Assembly (NCBI GenBank): GCA_025928155.1
Contig: JAICKC010000001.1
Location: 36,829 to 100,828 of the forward strand
Length of the DNA: 64,000 nt
From: Candidatus Saccharimonadota bacterium
GTDB taxonomy: Bacteria; Patescibacteriota; Saccharimonadia; Saccharimonadales; UBA4665
Reading direction: 5' to 3'
The notes beneath the pieces are model-generated. The model was not told where the DNA came from and did no database searches. It was given only the letters and a program-made list of their open reading frames with translations. The position numbers were made by a program, and so were the translations under genes. This document shows positions 51,079-63,132 of the stretch, piece after piece (the stretch's first letter is position 1; each line of letters begins with the position of its first letter).

Positions 51079-51411
51079 CTATCGGTTGTCACCGCTGCCG
51101 GTCAGTGTGCCACGTACTTTACGGCTGCGTAGCTTTTCGATGTTGGCTGCAGCGATGTCCTCTAGCCGAATGTCGAGGTCGTGCGCGATAACTGCGATGT
51201 ACCAGAGCACGTCACCCAGCTCTTTGGTAACATTCGCTTTGTCCAACTTGGCAAAATCTGCGTCTTGGTCACGGATCCATTTCTTAAAAATCGATTGCAC
51301 CTCGCCGGCTTCATCGGCTAGACCGAGTACCTGCTGCATCAGCTCCAGAAAGCGGTCGTCTTTGGTAAGGTTGGTCGTGAGCGCCCGTTTTTGGTAATCG
51401 TTGAAATCCAT
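51079..51411 (-). CDS. MazG-type nucleotide pyrophosphohydrolase
   Basis: 110 residues. MazG fold with EEx...ExxD-type metal motif: QVLGLADEAGEVQSIFKKW, VTKELGDVLWYIAVIAHDL. Hydrolyses NTPs or dNTPs to NMP + PPi, probably cleaning damaged nucleotides. Confidence 0.85.
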   Translation of the reverse strand: MDFNDYQKRALTTNLTKDDRFLELMQQVLGLADEAGEVQSIFKKWIRDQDADFAKLDKANVTKELGDVLWYIAVIAHDLDIRLEDIAAANIEKLRSRKVRGTLTGSGDNR

Positions 51412-51476
51412 GCATCGCTCCTCTATTTATCGTAAGTATAGCAAGCTTATTCCGTTTCGGACTACCGTGTTTTTCC

Positions 51477-51956
51477 CTACGGCCGAGTGAGTAGCTGTGC
51501 GAAATGATTGTTTACTATCGAAGGTAATTCACGCCTATCTTCGTATCTCGCGATATCGATATTGGGAAACAACTCAGCCGGGCCGATTACCATCCGCGAA
51601 AGTCTTGTACGAGTATCTGCGGCGATCAATGTCGGCTTGTTTTCTCGGACGGCATGCTCCAGCTCCATACCGAGCCCTGTGGATGGGTAGTCGGCGACTG
51701 CCAGGAAGGCGTTGCACGCATTGACGTTTCCAATGTCTTGGAGATATACCTCGCTGGACGTACCAGCTGTTAGACCCAAAAATCGCAGTACTTGCCATTT
51801 TTCATTGAGTTTGTCCTCTTTTTTCATGGCTTCAAGGTCGCCCTTAAAAGCCTCAAACTCTTCCAGCACCTCACCTTGTAAATAGTCAGGAGGCGTAAGG
51901 GCATTTCCTATGTATAGTTTCGGTTTTTCTGCCACCCACAATTTACTGTTAGTCAT
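51477..51956 (-). CDS. Nucleoside 2-deoxyribosyltransferase-like protein
   Basis: 159 residues. IGNVNACNAFLAVADYPSTG and GLGMELEHAV match the Asp/Ser...Glu active-site core of the nucleoside 2-deoxyribosyltransferase-like fold (catalytic Glu in MELEHA). The N-terminus (KPKLYIGNALTPPDYL) fits a Rossmann-like start. Divergent from an HTH-Nudix gene with a perfect palindrome in between. Substrate is unknown. Confidence 0.7.
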   Translation of the reverse strand: MTNSKLWVAEKPKLYIGNALTPPDYLQGEVLEEFEAFKGDLEAMKKEDKLNEKWQVLRFLGLTAGTSSEVYLQDIGNVNACNAFLAVADYPSTGLGMELEHAVRENKPTLIAADTRTRLSRMVIGPAELFPNIDIARYEDRRELPSIVNNHFAQLLTRP

Positions 51957-52031
51957 ACGAGCGTTCCTTTGTGTGGTCGGGTAATATTTTCACCGGTGAA
52001 TACGCCTAATGTTTGCAGATCGCGAAAGGTG

Positions 52032-52059
52032 ATTCTAGGGTAAGTGGGTACCCTAGAAT
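52032..52059. promoter_or_regulatory. Palindromic operator between deoxyribosyltransferase-like and HTH-Nudix genes
   Basis: Perfect 11-base inverted repeat ATTCTAGGGTA/TACCCTAGAAT with 6-base spacer. Lies in the 136-base divergent gap. Likely binding site of the HTH-Nudix protein; a second short palindrome TTCACCGGTGAA is found near 51989-52000. Confidence 0.6.
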
Positions 52060-52092
52060 TCGCTAGGTGTGATAAAATATTGCAAAGTATAT

Positions 52093-52809
52093 ATGGCAAC
52101 CGACACGCAAGAGTTCCACAAAGCGCAAATTTCGATTTTACGAACACTCAGACATACGCCGTCAGCACGATACACTAAACTGCGGCAGCCAACCGGCCTG
52201 GAGAGCGATGTCTTTAAGTTTCACTTGCGCAAGCTGCAACACCAACGCTATGTTCACAAGTTGGCCAACGGTGAATATGAACTGACGCCGAGCGGCAAAG
52301 AGTTTGCCAATAATTTGAGCAAAGTGAAGCGCACGGTGCAAAAGCAACCGAAACTGTCGGTCACGATTATTGCCAGCCGTGGTGCTGGCGATACTGTTGA
52401 GTACCTTTTCCAGTGTCGGTTACGCCAGCCTTTTTACGGATTCTGGAGTTCTTTGAGCGGCCCGGTGCAATGGGGCGAATCCATCGAGATAGCGGCCCGG
52501 CGTGAGTTCGAAAAACAGACGGGTCTAGTCGCGGCGGTATATGCCGTCAAGGGATTTTATCGTCAAACAGACTACACGCTTGAAACGGATGGGTTGCTGG
52601 AAGATAAGCTGTTCGCCGTTATCGAGGTGACAAAAGTGCGCGGCAACCTAGGCAATGGTTGGCAAAAGGGACGTAACGCCTGGATGACACTTGAAGCACT
52701 CAAATCACAGCCAAAATACTTTCCGTCAATCGTGGAGTTTATTGAGATGATGAGCTCCGGCGAGTTCTATCGTACGCAAGCGGCACGGTATGCTCCTGAC
52801 GAATACTGA
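52093..52809 (+). CDS. Winged-helix Nudix-like regulator
   Basis: 238 residues from ATG at 52093. N-terminal winged helix (1-80: AQISILRTLRHTPSARYTKL, DVFKFHLRKLQHQRYVHKL), then a Nudix fold (85-225). The Nudix box at 123-145 keeps Gly123, Glu129, Arg137, Glu138 and Gly144 but has Lys141-Gln142 in place of the catalytic Glu-Glu. It is therefore likely a ligand-sensing regulator, like NrtR, rather than a hydrolase. The domain order (HTH first) is opposite to NrtR. Confidence 0.75.
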   Translation: MATDTQEFHKAQISILRTLRHTPSARYTKLRQPTGLESDVFKFHLRKLQHQRYVHKLANGEYELTPSGKEFANNLSKVKRTVQKQPKLSVTIIASRGAGDTVEYLFQCRLRQPFYGFWSSLSGPVQWGESIEIAARREFEKQTGLVAAVYAVKGFYRQTDYTLETDGLLEDKLFAVIEVTKVRGNLGNGWQKGRNAWMTLEALKSQPKYFPSIVEFIEMMSSGEFYRTQAARYAPDEY

Positions 52810-52812
52810 CTG

Positions 52813-54027
52813 TTAATGTCGGGTCAGATGCCACCAAAAGGTTGGGCCAGCGATGGTACGACTGAGATGGAGTGATGTGCTGGCACTTTCCGGACCGGCG
52901 CTGGCTCTTAGCGTGCCGACGGTGCCGCTCCGCAAGCTGGCGTCGGCGGTGTGTTTGAGGGTGACGGGTATGGCCTTCCAGCGGACGAGCTGTACGGGTT
53001 TGGCGGTAACAATGGGCGCGGAAGCACCCCAGGCAGTGTGCACCATGCCGACGGTTTGAGCTCGTTGTACGACCGCAACTTGCTCAAACCCCTGCTCTGC
53101 CGAGGCTGCTAGCTGTACGCTGGCATGTAGGGCAGTGTTGAGGTCGGACACTCCCATCACTGATCCACTAAGGCGTATCTGGTGGCTGCCGACCTGCGTG
53201 GTGGCGGTGAATAGAAACGCGCCGGGATCGGCATCGCTGTTGCCGGTTTTGAGTCCGTCAATGCCGCTCTGGCCCCGTACAGTGTTATAGTTCCACACCG
53301 TACCAGCAATAGGCAACGTGGCTGAGCCCTGCCCAGCAATACTCATTAGCATCGGGTTTTTGGTGGCTAGCAAGCCGAGCTGCGCCAGGTCGCTCGCAGT
53401 GCTGGTGGTGCTTGGGTCGAAGCCGCTGGCATCGGCACCGATGTGCGTACTGTCAATCCCATTCTGTTGCAACCAGGCACTGGCATATGTGGCGTACGCT
53501 GTTTGGCCGCCAAAGACCCACTGCGCCAGCGAATCAGCGATGTTGTTGGCCGAGGGCAACATCAGCGCTTGCAGCGCCTGATACTCGCTCAGCCGCTCGC
53601 CTACGACTACCGGCAGCGACGAGCCGCCCTGCGCGGCAGTGCTTTGATACAACGCTACGTCGGCTCCATTTATGGTGTAGATTTGGCCGGCCTGCCCGGG
53701 CGCGATCGGCTGTTTTTGCAGGACACACAACGCCAGAATGACTTTGGCGGTTGATGCCGTAGCGAGTGGGGTTTGCGCACCAAATGTATCGAGTGGTCCG
53801 TAGTTTTCGGCAGCTACCGCGCTTTGGCCCTGTGCTAGCCAGCTCAACCTTGGCTTGGCACCGGTCGCGGGGGCGTGTATGCTCCAGGTCACGGTCGCGG
53901 CTGGTAGTGGCCGCAGATAGTTTACGGCGCCCAGGCCTACCGTCAACAGGGCTGGCGTAATCACAAAGGGCCACCACTTACGGCGTGCGGGTCGCGATTG
54001 GTAGCGTTCGGGCTCTATAACATGCAT
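52813..54027 (-). CDS. D-alanyl-D-alanine carboxypeptidase (S11, DacA type)
   Basis: 404 residues. Signal anchor (WWPFVITPALLTVGLGAVNYL), then penicillin-binding fold with SxxK in TASTAKVILAL, SxN in LPSANNIADSLA, and KTG in DGLKTGNSD. Trims pentapeptides in peptidoglycan. C-terminal domain of about 100 residues follows (PBP5_C-like). All active-site motifs intact. Confidence 0.9.
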   Translation of the reverse strand: MHVIEPERYQSRPARRKWWPFVITPALLTVGLGAVNYLRPLPAATVTWSIHAPATGAKPRLSWLAQGQSAVAAENYGPLDTFGAQTPLATASTAKVILALCVLQKQPIAPGQAGQIYTINGADVALYQSTAAQGGSSLPVVVGERLSEYQALQALMLPSANNIADSLAQWVFGGQTAYATYASAWLQQNGIDSTHIGADASGFDPSTTSTASDLAQLGLLATKNPMLMSIAGQGSATLPIAGTVWNYNTVRGQSGIDGLKTGNSDADPGAFLFTATTQVGSHQIRLSGSVMGVSDLNTALHASVQLAASAEQGFEQVAVVQRAQTVGMVHTAWGASAPIVTAKPVQLVRWKAIPVTLKHTADASLRSGTVGTLRASAGPESASTSLHLSRTIAGPTFWWHLTRH

Positions 54028-54107
54028 GAACTTATTATACCTACCCCTCGCTGACAGTTTGGGATATACTGAGAGACGTCAAGTAGACATAAGGAGCACA
54101 CATTCTC

Positions 54108-54677
54108 ATGGTTCTATGGATTATCATTGCAGTCGTTGTACTGCTAGTCGTTGTACTGGCGGCAATGTACAACGGTCTGGTTCGTTTGAACGTTCGAGCT
54201 GATGAGGCCTGGAGCGACATCACGGTCCAGCTTAAACGGCGTGCTGACCTTATCCCTAATCTTATTAGCACTGTCCAGGGCTACGCCAAGCACGAAAGCA
54301 GCGTGTTCGAACAAGTCACCGCTGCGCGCGCCGCCACGGTGAGTGCTGCTGGGCAAGGGCCTGCCCAGGCGGCAAAGGCCGAGGGCGACTTCCAGGCCGC
54401 CATGAAAAGCCTGTTCGCGGTGGCCGAAAACTACCCTGACCTTAAAGCTTCTCAAAACTTTCTCGATCTGCAAGCGCAACTGACCGACACCGAGGACAAA
54501 ATCCAGGCTTCCCGCCGCTTCTATAACGGCGTCGTGCGCGACTTTAACACCAAGCGCAAAGTCTTCCCCACGAGCATTTTTGCCAGCATGCTGGGCTTCA
54601 AACAGAACAAAGAATTCTACGAGGTGGACGAAAGCCAGCAGGCGGCTCTTCAGCAGGCCCCCGAAGTCAAGTTCTAG
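54108..54677 (+). CDS. LemA family protein
   Basis: 189 residues. One N-terminal helix (MVLWIIIAVVVLLVVVLAAM), then the coiled LemA domain: YNGLVRLNVRADEAWSDITV, LKRRADLIPNLISTVQGYA, QLTDTEDKIQASRRFYNGVV, FNTKRKVFPTSIFA. Often paired with HtpX or M48 peptidases, as here. Separated from htpX by a terminator at 54698. Confidence 0.93.
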   Translation: MVLWIIIAVVVLLVVVLAAMYNGLVRLNVRADEAWSDITVQLKRRADLIPNLISTVQGYAKHESSVFEQVTAARAATVSAAGQGPAQAAKAEGDFQAAMKSLFAVAENYPDLKASQNFLDLQAQLTDTEDKIQASRRFYNGVVRDFNTKRKVFPTSIFASMLGFKQNKEFYEVDESQQAALQQAPEVKF

Positions 54678-54697
54678 CGGCGGGGGTCGTGCCGATG

Positions 54698-54728
54698 GCC
54701 TGCGTTTCTCCTGGATCGCAGGCTTTTT
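54698..54728 (+). terminator. Terminator after lemA
   Basis: 7-bp GC stem GCCTGCG/CGCAGGC (54698-54704, 54717-54723) then five T. Confidence 0.8.
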
Positions 54729-54774
54729 CGATTCCCGTGAGTGGCTTACCAGGGTATACTAATGGGTAATAGTT

Positions 54775-55639
54775 ATGTATAGCGCGATTGCGGAGAACAA
54801 GCGTAAGTCGGCCTTCATATTGGCCGGATTTGTGGTGTTTGTGGGAGCCTTAAGCTGGCTGCTTGGCCGGGGCTACGGACAAGGTCCAATGTATTTCGTA
54901 CTGGTGTTCGGCTTATGCTACGCGGCCATCAGCTACTTTACTGGCAGTCGCTTGAGCCTAGCAGTCAACGGTGCACACGAAATCGAAAAGCGGGACAACC
55001 CGCGTCTGTACCGCATCGTCGAAAATCTGGCAATTACCGACGGTTTGCCGACGCCGCGTGTGTTTATCATCGACGATCCGGCGCCCAATGCCTTTGCAAC
55101 CGGTCGAGATCCGAACCATTCAGCCGTATGTGTTACGAGCGGGCTGCTGGAAATCATGGACGACAACGAGCTCGCCGGCGTACTGGCGCACGAGCTTGGC
55201 CACATCAAAAACTATGATATTCGGGTCAGCATGCTGGCGTTTGCGCTCAGCGCGGTTGTTGCCGTCCTGGCCGATGCTATCTTGCGTTTGACGTGGTTTA
55301 GCGACCGCGAAGAACGGGAAAGCAACCAGCTCTTATTTGTGGTCGGTATTGTCGCAGCTATCGTGGCGCCTATCGTCGCTACGCTCATTCAACTGGCTAT
55401 CAGCCGCAAGCGTGAGTATTTGGCTGATGCCACCGGTGCACTCACCACCCGTTATCCAGAGGGTCTGGAAAGCGCACTCGCCAAAATCGAGCAAACCGGT
55501 AGTACGCTTAGGCGCCAGAATACCGCTACGGCCCACTTCTTTTTCGCCAATCCCCTGAAGAGCCACTCCATAAGCAATCTGTTTAGCACCCACCCCCCTA
55601 TCGAAGACCGTATTGCAAAACTAAAGGAGATGGAAGACC

Positions 55640-55647
<8 letters not shown>
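54775..55647 (+). CDS. htpX: M48 zinc metalloprotease HtpX
   Basis: 290 residues. Two N-terminal helices (about 14-62), zinc motif LAHELGHIKNYD (His, Glu, His), two further helices (about 150-210), and the third ligand Glu in SRKREYLADA. Membrane quality-control protease. Follows a TATACT about 10-15 bases before its start. Overlaps the next gene by eight bases. Confidence 0.93.
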
Positions 55648-59249
<3,602 letters not shown>

Positions 59250-59282
59250 ACCGGTACACAGTAATTAAAACGGAGGGATGGT

Positions 59283-59816
59283 ATGTTGGACGAGTTGAAT
59301 GGTGCACTGGGAACATATGGCCAAAAGTGGCAGATGCTGGTTGGCGGACGTAAGGACAAAGCGTTTTTCGAGGAGCTAAAGCCGACGGCGGTAGGCTGGA
59401 AAACAGAAGACCGAGCGGAATATGACCGACTGGTGGCCGAACTGCACGATCAGGCGGACACCATTATAGAAAAATGGATGAACGGTCGTTGGATCGCCAA
59501 GGTTCATCTGAAAGATGCGAAATTGGTGAATGGCGTGGAAATTGTAAAAGTTATGCAACGGCGCTCCGGTTCGACTGACGCGGTTGGCTTGGATCATGTA
59601 GATTTTTATGCGAAAACTGACCTACCCCACAACCGTGAGGTGTTGGCGGCGGAATCCGACCTAAAGTGGTCGGAAGAAAGCAACGATGTACTGGCGGGCT
59701 ACGACTGGCTTTCAATCTGGTTTGAAGGCGTGGAAGCGAAGATAAAATCGGACACGATTCTCGACATTGTTGGCGTTGAACTCAAGCAGCTGAACGAAAA
59801 GATATTAGGCGCATGA
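59283..59816 (+). CDS. Hypothetical protein, 177 residues
   Basis: Soluble alpha/beta protein, family not recognised. Pattern LGTYGQKWQMLVGGRKDKAF then a central LVNGVEIVKVMQRRSGSTDA and TDAVGLDHVDFYAK, somewhat like a VOC or nucleotide-binding fold, but without certain motifs. Stop overlaps the HAM1 start (ATGA). Possibly works with the HAM1 enzyme and HD protein in nucleotide metabolism. Confidence 0.6.
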   Translation: MLDELNGALGTYGQKWQMLVGGRKDKAFFEELKPTAVGWKTEDRAEYDRLVAELHDQADTIIEKWMNGRWIAKVHLKDAKLVNGVEIVKVMQRRSGSTDAVGLDHVDFYAKTDLPHNREVLAAESDLKWSEESNDVLAGYDWLSIWFEGVEAKIKSDTILDIVGVELKQLNEKILGA

Positions 59817-60370
59817 AAGACCTGACGTTTATAACAGGCAACCAGAACAAGGCGGACTTCCTGGCCAAGCACTTAGGCATACCGGTGGCACACCACAAGC
59901 TCGACCTTGATGAAATCCAGTCGCTTGATCCGCACGCAGTTGTGGAGCATAAAGCGTTGGAGGCCTATAAGGTACTTAAGCGGCCGGTGTTGGTAGAGGA
60001 CGCCGGGTTGATATTCACAGCCATGGGCCGCTTGCCTGGTACGTTCGTGAAGTGGTTTATAGAGGAAATTGGCTACGACGGGCTACTGCGTATGGCGAAC
60101 TCTCTGCCCGACCAGACTGCCCTTGGCAGGGTATGCTACGGTTTCTATGACGGCGGCGAGGTGCATTATTTCGACGGTGAAATGCGGGGACGTATTGCAA
60201 CAGAGGCCCGTGGCGACGGGGGCTTTGGATTTGACCCGATTTTCATAAACGACGGGTTCGAAAAAACGCGGGCCGAAATGACCGAGGAAGAATACGCTGC
60301 CAGCTCGTATCGTACGCCGGCGATTGAGAAGCTGCGCGAGTTCTTGACAAGTTCGCCAAACAGCTTATAG
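59813..60370 (+). CDS. Non-canonical purine NTP pyrophosphatase (HAM1/RdgB), typical copy
   Basis: 185 residues. TFITGNQNKADFLAKHLG (substrate loop), LDEIQSLDPHAVVEHKA, VLVEDAGLIFTAMGRLPG with the metal-binding Glu/Asp, GDGGFGFDPIFI and SSYRTPAIEKL. More regular than the copy at 43850. Cleans dITP and XTP. Four-base overlap with the gene upstream. Confidence 0.9.
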   Translation: MKDLTFITGNQNKADFLAKHLGIPVAHHKLDLDEIQSLDPHAVVEHKALEAYKVLKRPVLVEDAGLIFTAMGRLPGTFVKWFIEEIGYDGLLRMANSLPDQTALGRVCYGFYDGGEVHYFDGEMRGRIATEARGDGGFGFDPIFINDGFEKTRAEMTEEEYAASSYRTPAIEKLREFLTSSPNSL

Positions 60371-60464
60371 TTATATGTAATTCGTGCGCTTTAAAAGCGG
60401 CGCTTGAAACAAACATTGTAAAAACAAATGCTCTCACCCGCCGCCGGGTGGGCGCGCACGAAAG

Positions 60465-60486
60465 AACCGGCCCCGACAGGCCGGTT
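60465..60486 (+). terminator. Terminator of the ligA-HAM1 unit
   Basis: 8-bp GC stem AACCGGCC/GGCCGGTT with 6-base loop, then TTAAATT. A second hairpin CACCCG/CGGGTG is found just before, near 60435-60450. Confidence 0.75.
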
Positions 60487-60507
60487 TTAAATTACTCTCT
60501 TTTACGC

Positions 60508-60513
60508 TATAAT
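60508..60513 (+). promoter_or_regulatory. -10 box of tRNA-Trp
   Basis: TATAAT 24 bases before the tRNA gene. -35 (TTTTAA, 60485-60490) is poor. Confidence 0.5.
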
Positions 60514-60536
60514 TCCCCCTGTTCTCAGGCAGACTT

Positions 60537-60612
60537 AGGGGAGTAGCTCAGCTGGTAGAGCACCGGTCTCCAAAACCGGGTGTCGCAGGTTCAAGTCCTG
60601 TCTCCCCTGCCA
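60537..60612 (+). tRNA. tRNA-Trp (anticodon CCA)
   Basis: 76 bases with encoded CCA (60610-60612). Acceptor AGGGGAG/CTCCCCT, D-arm AGCTCAGCTGG, anticodon stem CCGGT/ACCGG with loop CTCCAAA, and T-arm GGTTCAAGTCC. Confidence 0.97.
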
Positions 60613-60626
60613 TATAGAACGCAAGC

Positions 60627-60656
60627 AAATCCAGACCTGTAAAACGGTTTGGATTT
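60627..60656 (+). terminator. Terminator of tRNA-Trp
   Basis: 11-bp stem (60627-60637, 60646-60656) with one G-T pair and 8-base loop, followed by a T run. Confidence 0.8.
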
Positions 60657-60710
60657 TTTGGTTTATGTACATAGGGTGACAGGACGATCCAAACTTATGA
60701 TCCATATCAA

Positions 60711-62108
60711 CTAAAGGAAGCTTCGCATTTTATCAATAGACGTTTTTATGTCTACCATGGCAGCCGTACCGCAACTGCTACGATGATGGATTTGGTTGCG
60801 AACATAGGTATGCAGGCTCACCTGATTTGGCGTCCCCATCCATTCGTAGCTAGCCGGCTCACCCTTTACTCTTTGGAAAAAGCTAACGTCAAATGGCTTA
60901 ATGTGCGTGCTAGTGGCATGTTGGCTAAATAACTCCTCGTAGAGTTCGTTGTGGTATTCTTCTGTAGCGAGTTGGAAGGCAATGTAATTTACTTCATTCG
61001 CTGATAAATAAGGCAGCTTCCTGTCTGCAATTGGTGATTCGCTTATAACCCCAGAATCTTTAGTTAAAACCTTAATCAAAGGCCGAGGACTCGTCATAAG
61101 CTGCTTAACAAACAAGGGGGAATGGGTGGTAATAAATATCTGAGCGTTCTTTGAAAACTCTAGTAGTAAGTTAGAAAATACCTCTTGAAGACTGGGGTGT
61201 AAGTGAAGCTCAGGTTCATCGATAAGTAGGATAAGTTGCTTGCCACTTTGTTGTGATAAGTAGTACGAATAGAGAATAGTGAATATCATTTCGTAACCCG
61301 ATCCCATATTGCTCAATGGAATTTGGTGGTGATCTGCCTTAGCGTATGCAAAGAATGCGTTTTTAAACGGCTCATGATTGTCGATAACGCTGAGCTGGAT
61401 GGGTTCACCATAAATTGTTTTAAATTTATCAAGTGCGTCCCGCAAATGAGGATTTTCGAAAGTTAATATTTTAGTCGTAATTGCCTTATCGATGTCTTTC
61501 ATCGGCACGAACGTTTTAAGATGCTGATAATTGTAGTCCTCCATAATGCGGTCGAACCGTGTGGAGTTGTAAGTGCCGCTTCGTATCTGAAAGGTGCGAT
61601 TCTTATCAAGGTATAAAATGTCGTTTTCGCTAAATCTTGGGCCTTTCCAGGGATTATCGACCTTCAGCCTTAAGTCAGGCCTGCCGTCTTCTGGTTTTGT
61701 CTCACCGTCAGCGCGAATAAAACGCTGGTCGCTAACTACTATGGACGAAAGATAGCTTGAGTTTCCTCGCGCACGAACTTTAGCTTCAAATTCGAACCCC
61801 TTACCTGTATAAGTCACTTTTGGCATTGTGCCGTCGTATGAGAAATTGGCATCAGCAAGTATTTGAATTTTTATATCCTCATCCTTATTTTGGAAGTCGT
61901 CTAAATGAATAGAATCAGCTTTATATTCCAATAGCGGCAACACAAGTGCGTCCAACAGCGTAGTTTTACCACAACCATTCTCGCCGATGAGTACATTTAA
62001 ACCAGATCCCTCATCAGTGGCGTCCGGAATATTTAAGTTATCAATGACAAAGCTCGATGTGCTGCTAAAGGGACGAAAATTTTTTACTGACAGTTTACTA
62101 ACAAACAT
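60711..62108 (-). CDS. AAA_21/OLD-like ATPase, defence-type
   Basis: 465 residues. RecF/SMC-type ATPase: N-terminal VSKLSVKNFRPFSST, Walker A IGENGCGKTTLL (42-49), Q-loop area, then signature-like LSNMGSGYEMIF and Walker B LILLIDEPELHLHPS near 289-303 with ITTHSPLFVKQL H-switch. No TOPRIM nuclease at the C-terminus, which ends soon after. Thus an AAA_21 ATPase without its own nuclease. Next to a HEPN-like gene 33 bases upstream; together they look like a two-gene anti-phage or toxin module. Confidence 0.8.
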   Translation of the reverse strand: MFVSKLSVKNFRPFSSTSSFVIDNLNIPDATDEGSGLNVLIGENGCGKTTLLDALVLPLLEYKADSIHLDDFQNKDEDIKIQILADANFSYDGTMPKVTYTGKGFEFEAKVRARGNSSYLSSIVVSDQRFIRADGETKPEDGRPDLRLKVDNPWKGPRFSENDILYLDKNRTFQIRSGTYNSTRFDRIMEDYNYQHLKTFVPMKDIDKAITTKILTFENPHLRDALDKFKTIYGEPIQLSVIDNHEPFKNAFFAYAKADHHQIPLSNMGSGYEMIFTILYSYYLSQQSGKQLILLIDEPELHLHPSLQEVFSNLLLEFSKNAQIFITTHSPLFVKQLMTSPRPLIKVLTKDSGVISESPIADRKLPYLSANEVNYIAFQLATEEYHNELYEELFSQHATSTHIKPFDVSFFQRVKGEPASYEWMGTPNQVSLHTYVRNQIHHRSSCGTAAMVDIKTSIDKMRSFL

Positions 62109-62141
62109 AATTTTCCGAACTTTCTTGGCTTAGCCTTAGTT

Positions 62142-62834
62142 TCAATGTTTATTAAACCAACTATTGCGCGCTTCTAGGTAATCCTTGCGGACATTTTTGC
62201 TTCTATCATCAAGTCCTACTAACCTATCGATTACCTTTTGTGTTGATTCGCTGGGTGCGTCATCCTGTTGAATATAGTGAGGCTCATTCCACCTTTGAAA
62301 TCCCAGCAGGTAAAGAATTTCAGCGAGTTTGTTGAGTATTTCTCTCGTTTTAGCGTCTCCGGGCGCCAACGCCTCATTTCGCTCGCCTAATTTCTTGAAA
62401 TGAGCTAACTTACCGCGTAGATTATGTATCATCTCGAGACTATCAGCCTCATTCTTTAGCAAAGCTTCAAACGCCTCTCGTGCGGAGCGCTTTCTAGTAA
62501 TACGTGTTTCATCATACAAATATTCCGCCAAGCTACCCTGATCATGATTTCTAAGCCGTACACGACCTTGTCCTAAATTCCAAAAAGCTCCGATGAACCC
62601 ATCGAGCTCAATATAAAAGACTTGCATCATTGACTCCATGCTCGCGGTGAGGAATGCGCCGTAATCACCCCAAACATATAGTTTGTTATGGTAGTAGCTG
62701 GAAGTATTAATATTTACTGCCTTATTAGTATGTAGTCGCAGCTCAGACATCACAGAATAGAGCTGCAGAAGCTTAAGGTGTCGATAGCTTAGCTCCTTGT
62801 ATCGCTTAGTCATGGCAATCGTCGGCATATCCAT
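62142..62834 (-). CDS. HEPN-like protein paired with ATPase
   Basis: 230 residues, all-helical by pattern. Residues 140-145 read R-GKLA-H, matching the Rx4-6H motif of HEPN ribonucleases, in a helix NLRGKLAHFKKL. A Tyr-rich N-terminal part (YSVMSELRLHTNKAV, WGDYGAFLTASMESM) fits AbiU2-like HEPN proteins. Located directly before the ATPase gene. Toxin (RNase) function is inferred from the motif and partner. Confidence 0.55.
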   Translation of the reverse strand: MDMPTIAMTKRYKELSYRHLKLLQLYSVMSELRLHTNKAVNINTSSYYHNKLYVWGDYGAFLTASMESMMQVFYIELDGFIGAFWNLGQGRVRLRNHDQGSLAEYLYDETRITRKRSAREAFEALLKNEADSLEMIHNLRGKLAHFKKLGERNEALAPGDAKTREILNKLAEILYLLGFQRWNEPHYIQQDDAPSESTQKVIDRLVGLDDRSKNVRKDYLEARNSWFNKH

Positions 62835-62842
62835 ATAATAGC

Positions 62843-62974
62843 TCAGGAAAGCAACTCTCGTATCTGACGAATGTCGAAATCGATCTCACTTAATTTTTCA
62901 TCGCTATCATCTTGCGCCACTTCCTCCCACCGTATAGTTCGAACTACGGACTGGAACTCCTGCCAAGGAATTAT
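62843..62974 (-). pseudogene. Remnant or small ORF upstream of the HEPN-like gene
   Basis: An open frame of about 43 codons ending just 8 bases before the HEPN-like start. It reads WQEFQSVVRTIRWEEVAQDD then IRQIRELLS and stop, protein-like (acidic, amphipathic). It has no ATG; a GTG could give 25 residues. May be the tail of a lost third gene or a short antitoxin. Confidence 0.3.
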
Positions 62975-62982
62975 TTACAGAT

Positions 62983-63007
62983 ATGACCACACTGCGTAAG
63001 TGGTCAT
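62983..63007 (+). terminator. Hairpin with T run before the last gene
   Basis: 8-bp stem ATGACCAC/GTGGTCAT, 9-base loop, TTTTT on the plus strand. No plus-strand gene precedes it here. The rest of 62835-63132 shows only the remnant and a promoter-like AT region. Confidence 0.6.
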
Positions 63008-63132
63008 TTTTTATTGTGGCAACAATTTATATCTGTTGAAGGTTTGATTAAGTTCGATTCCCGACTCCCTATTAGCGTCGCACAATGATAAAATGATGTT
63101 GCTATAAATCTGCTCGAGGGGAGCAGAAAAAT

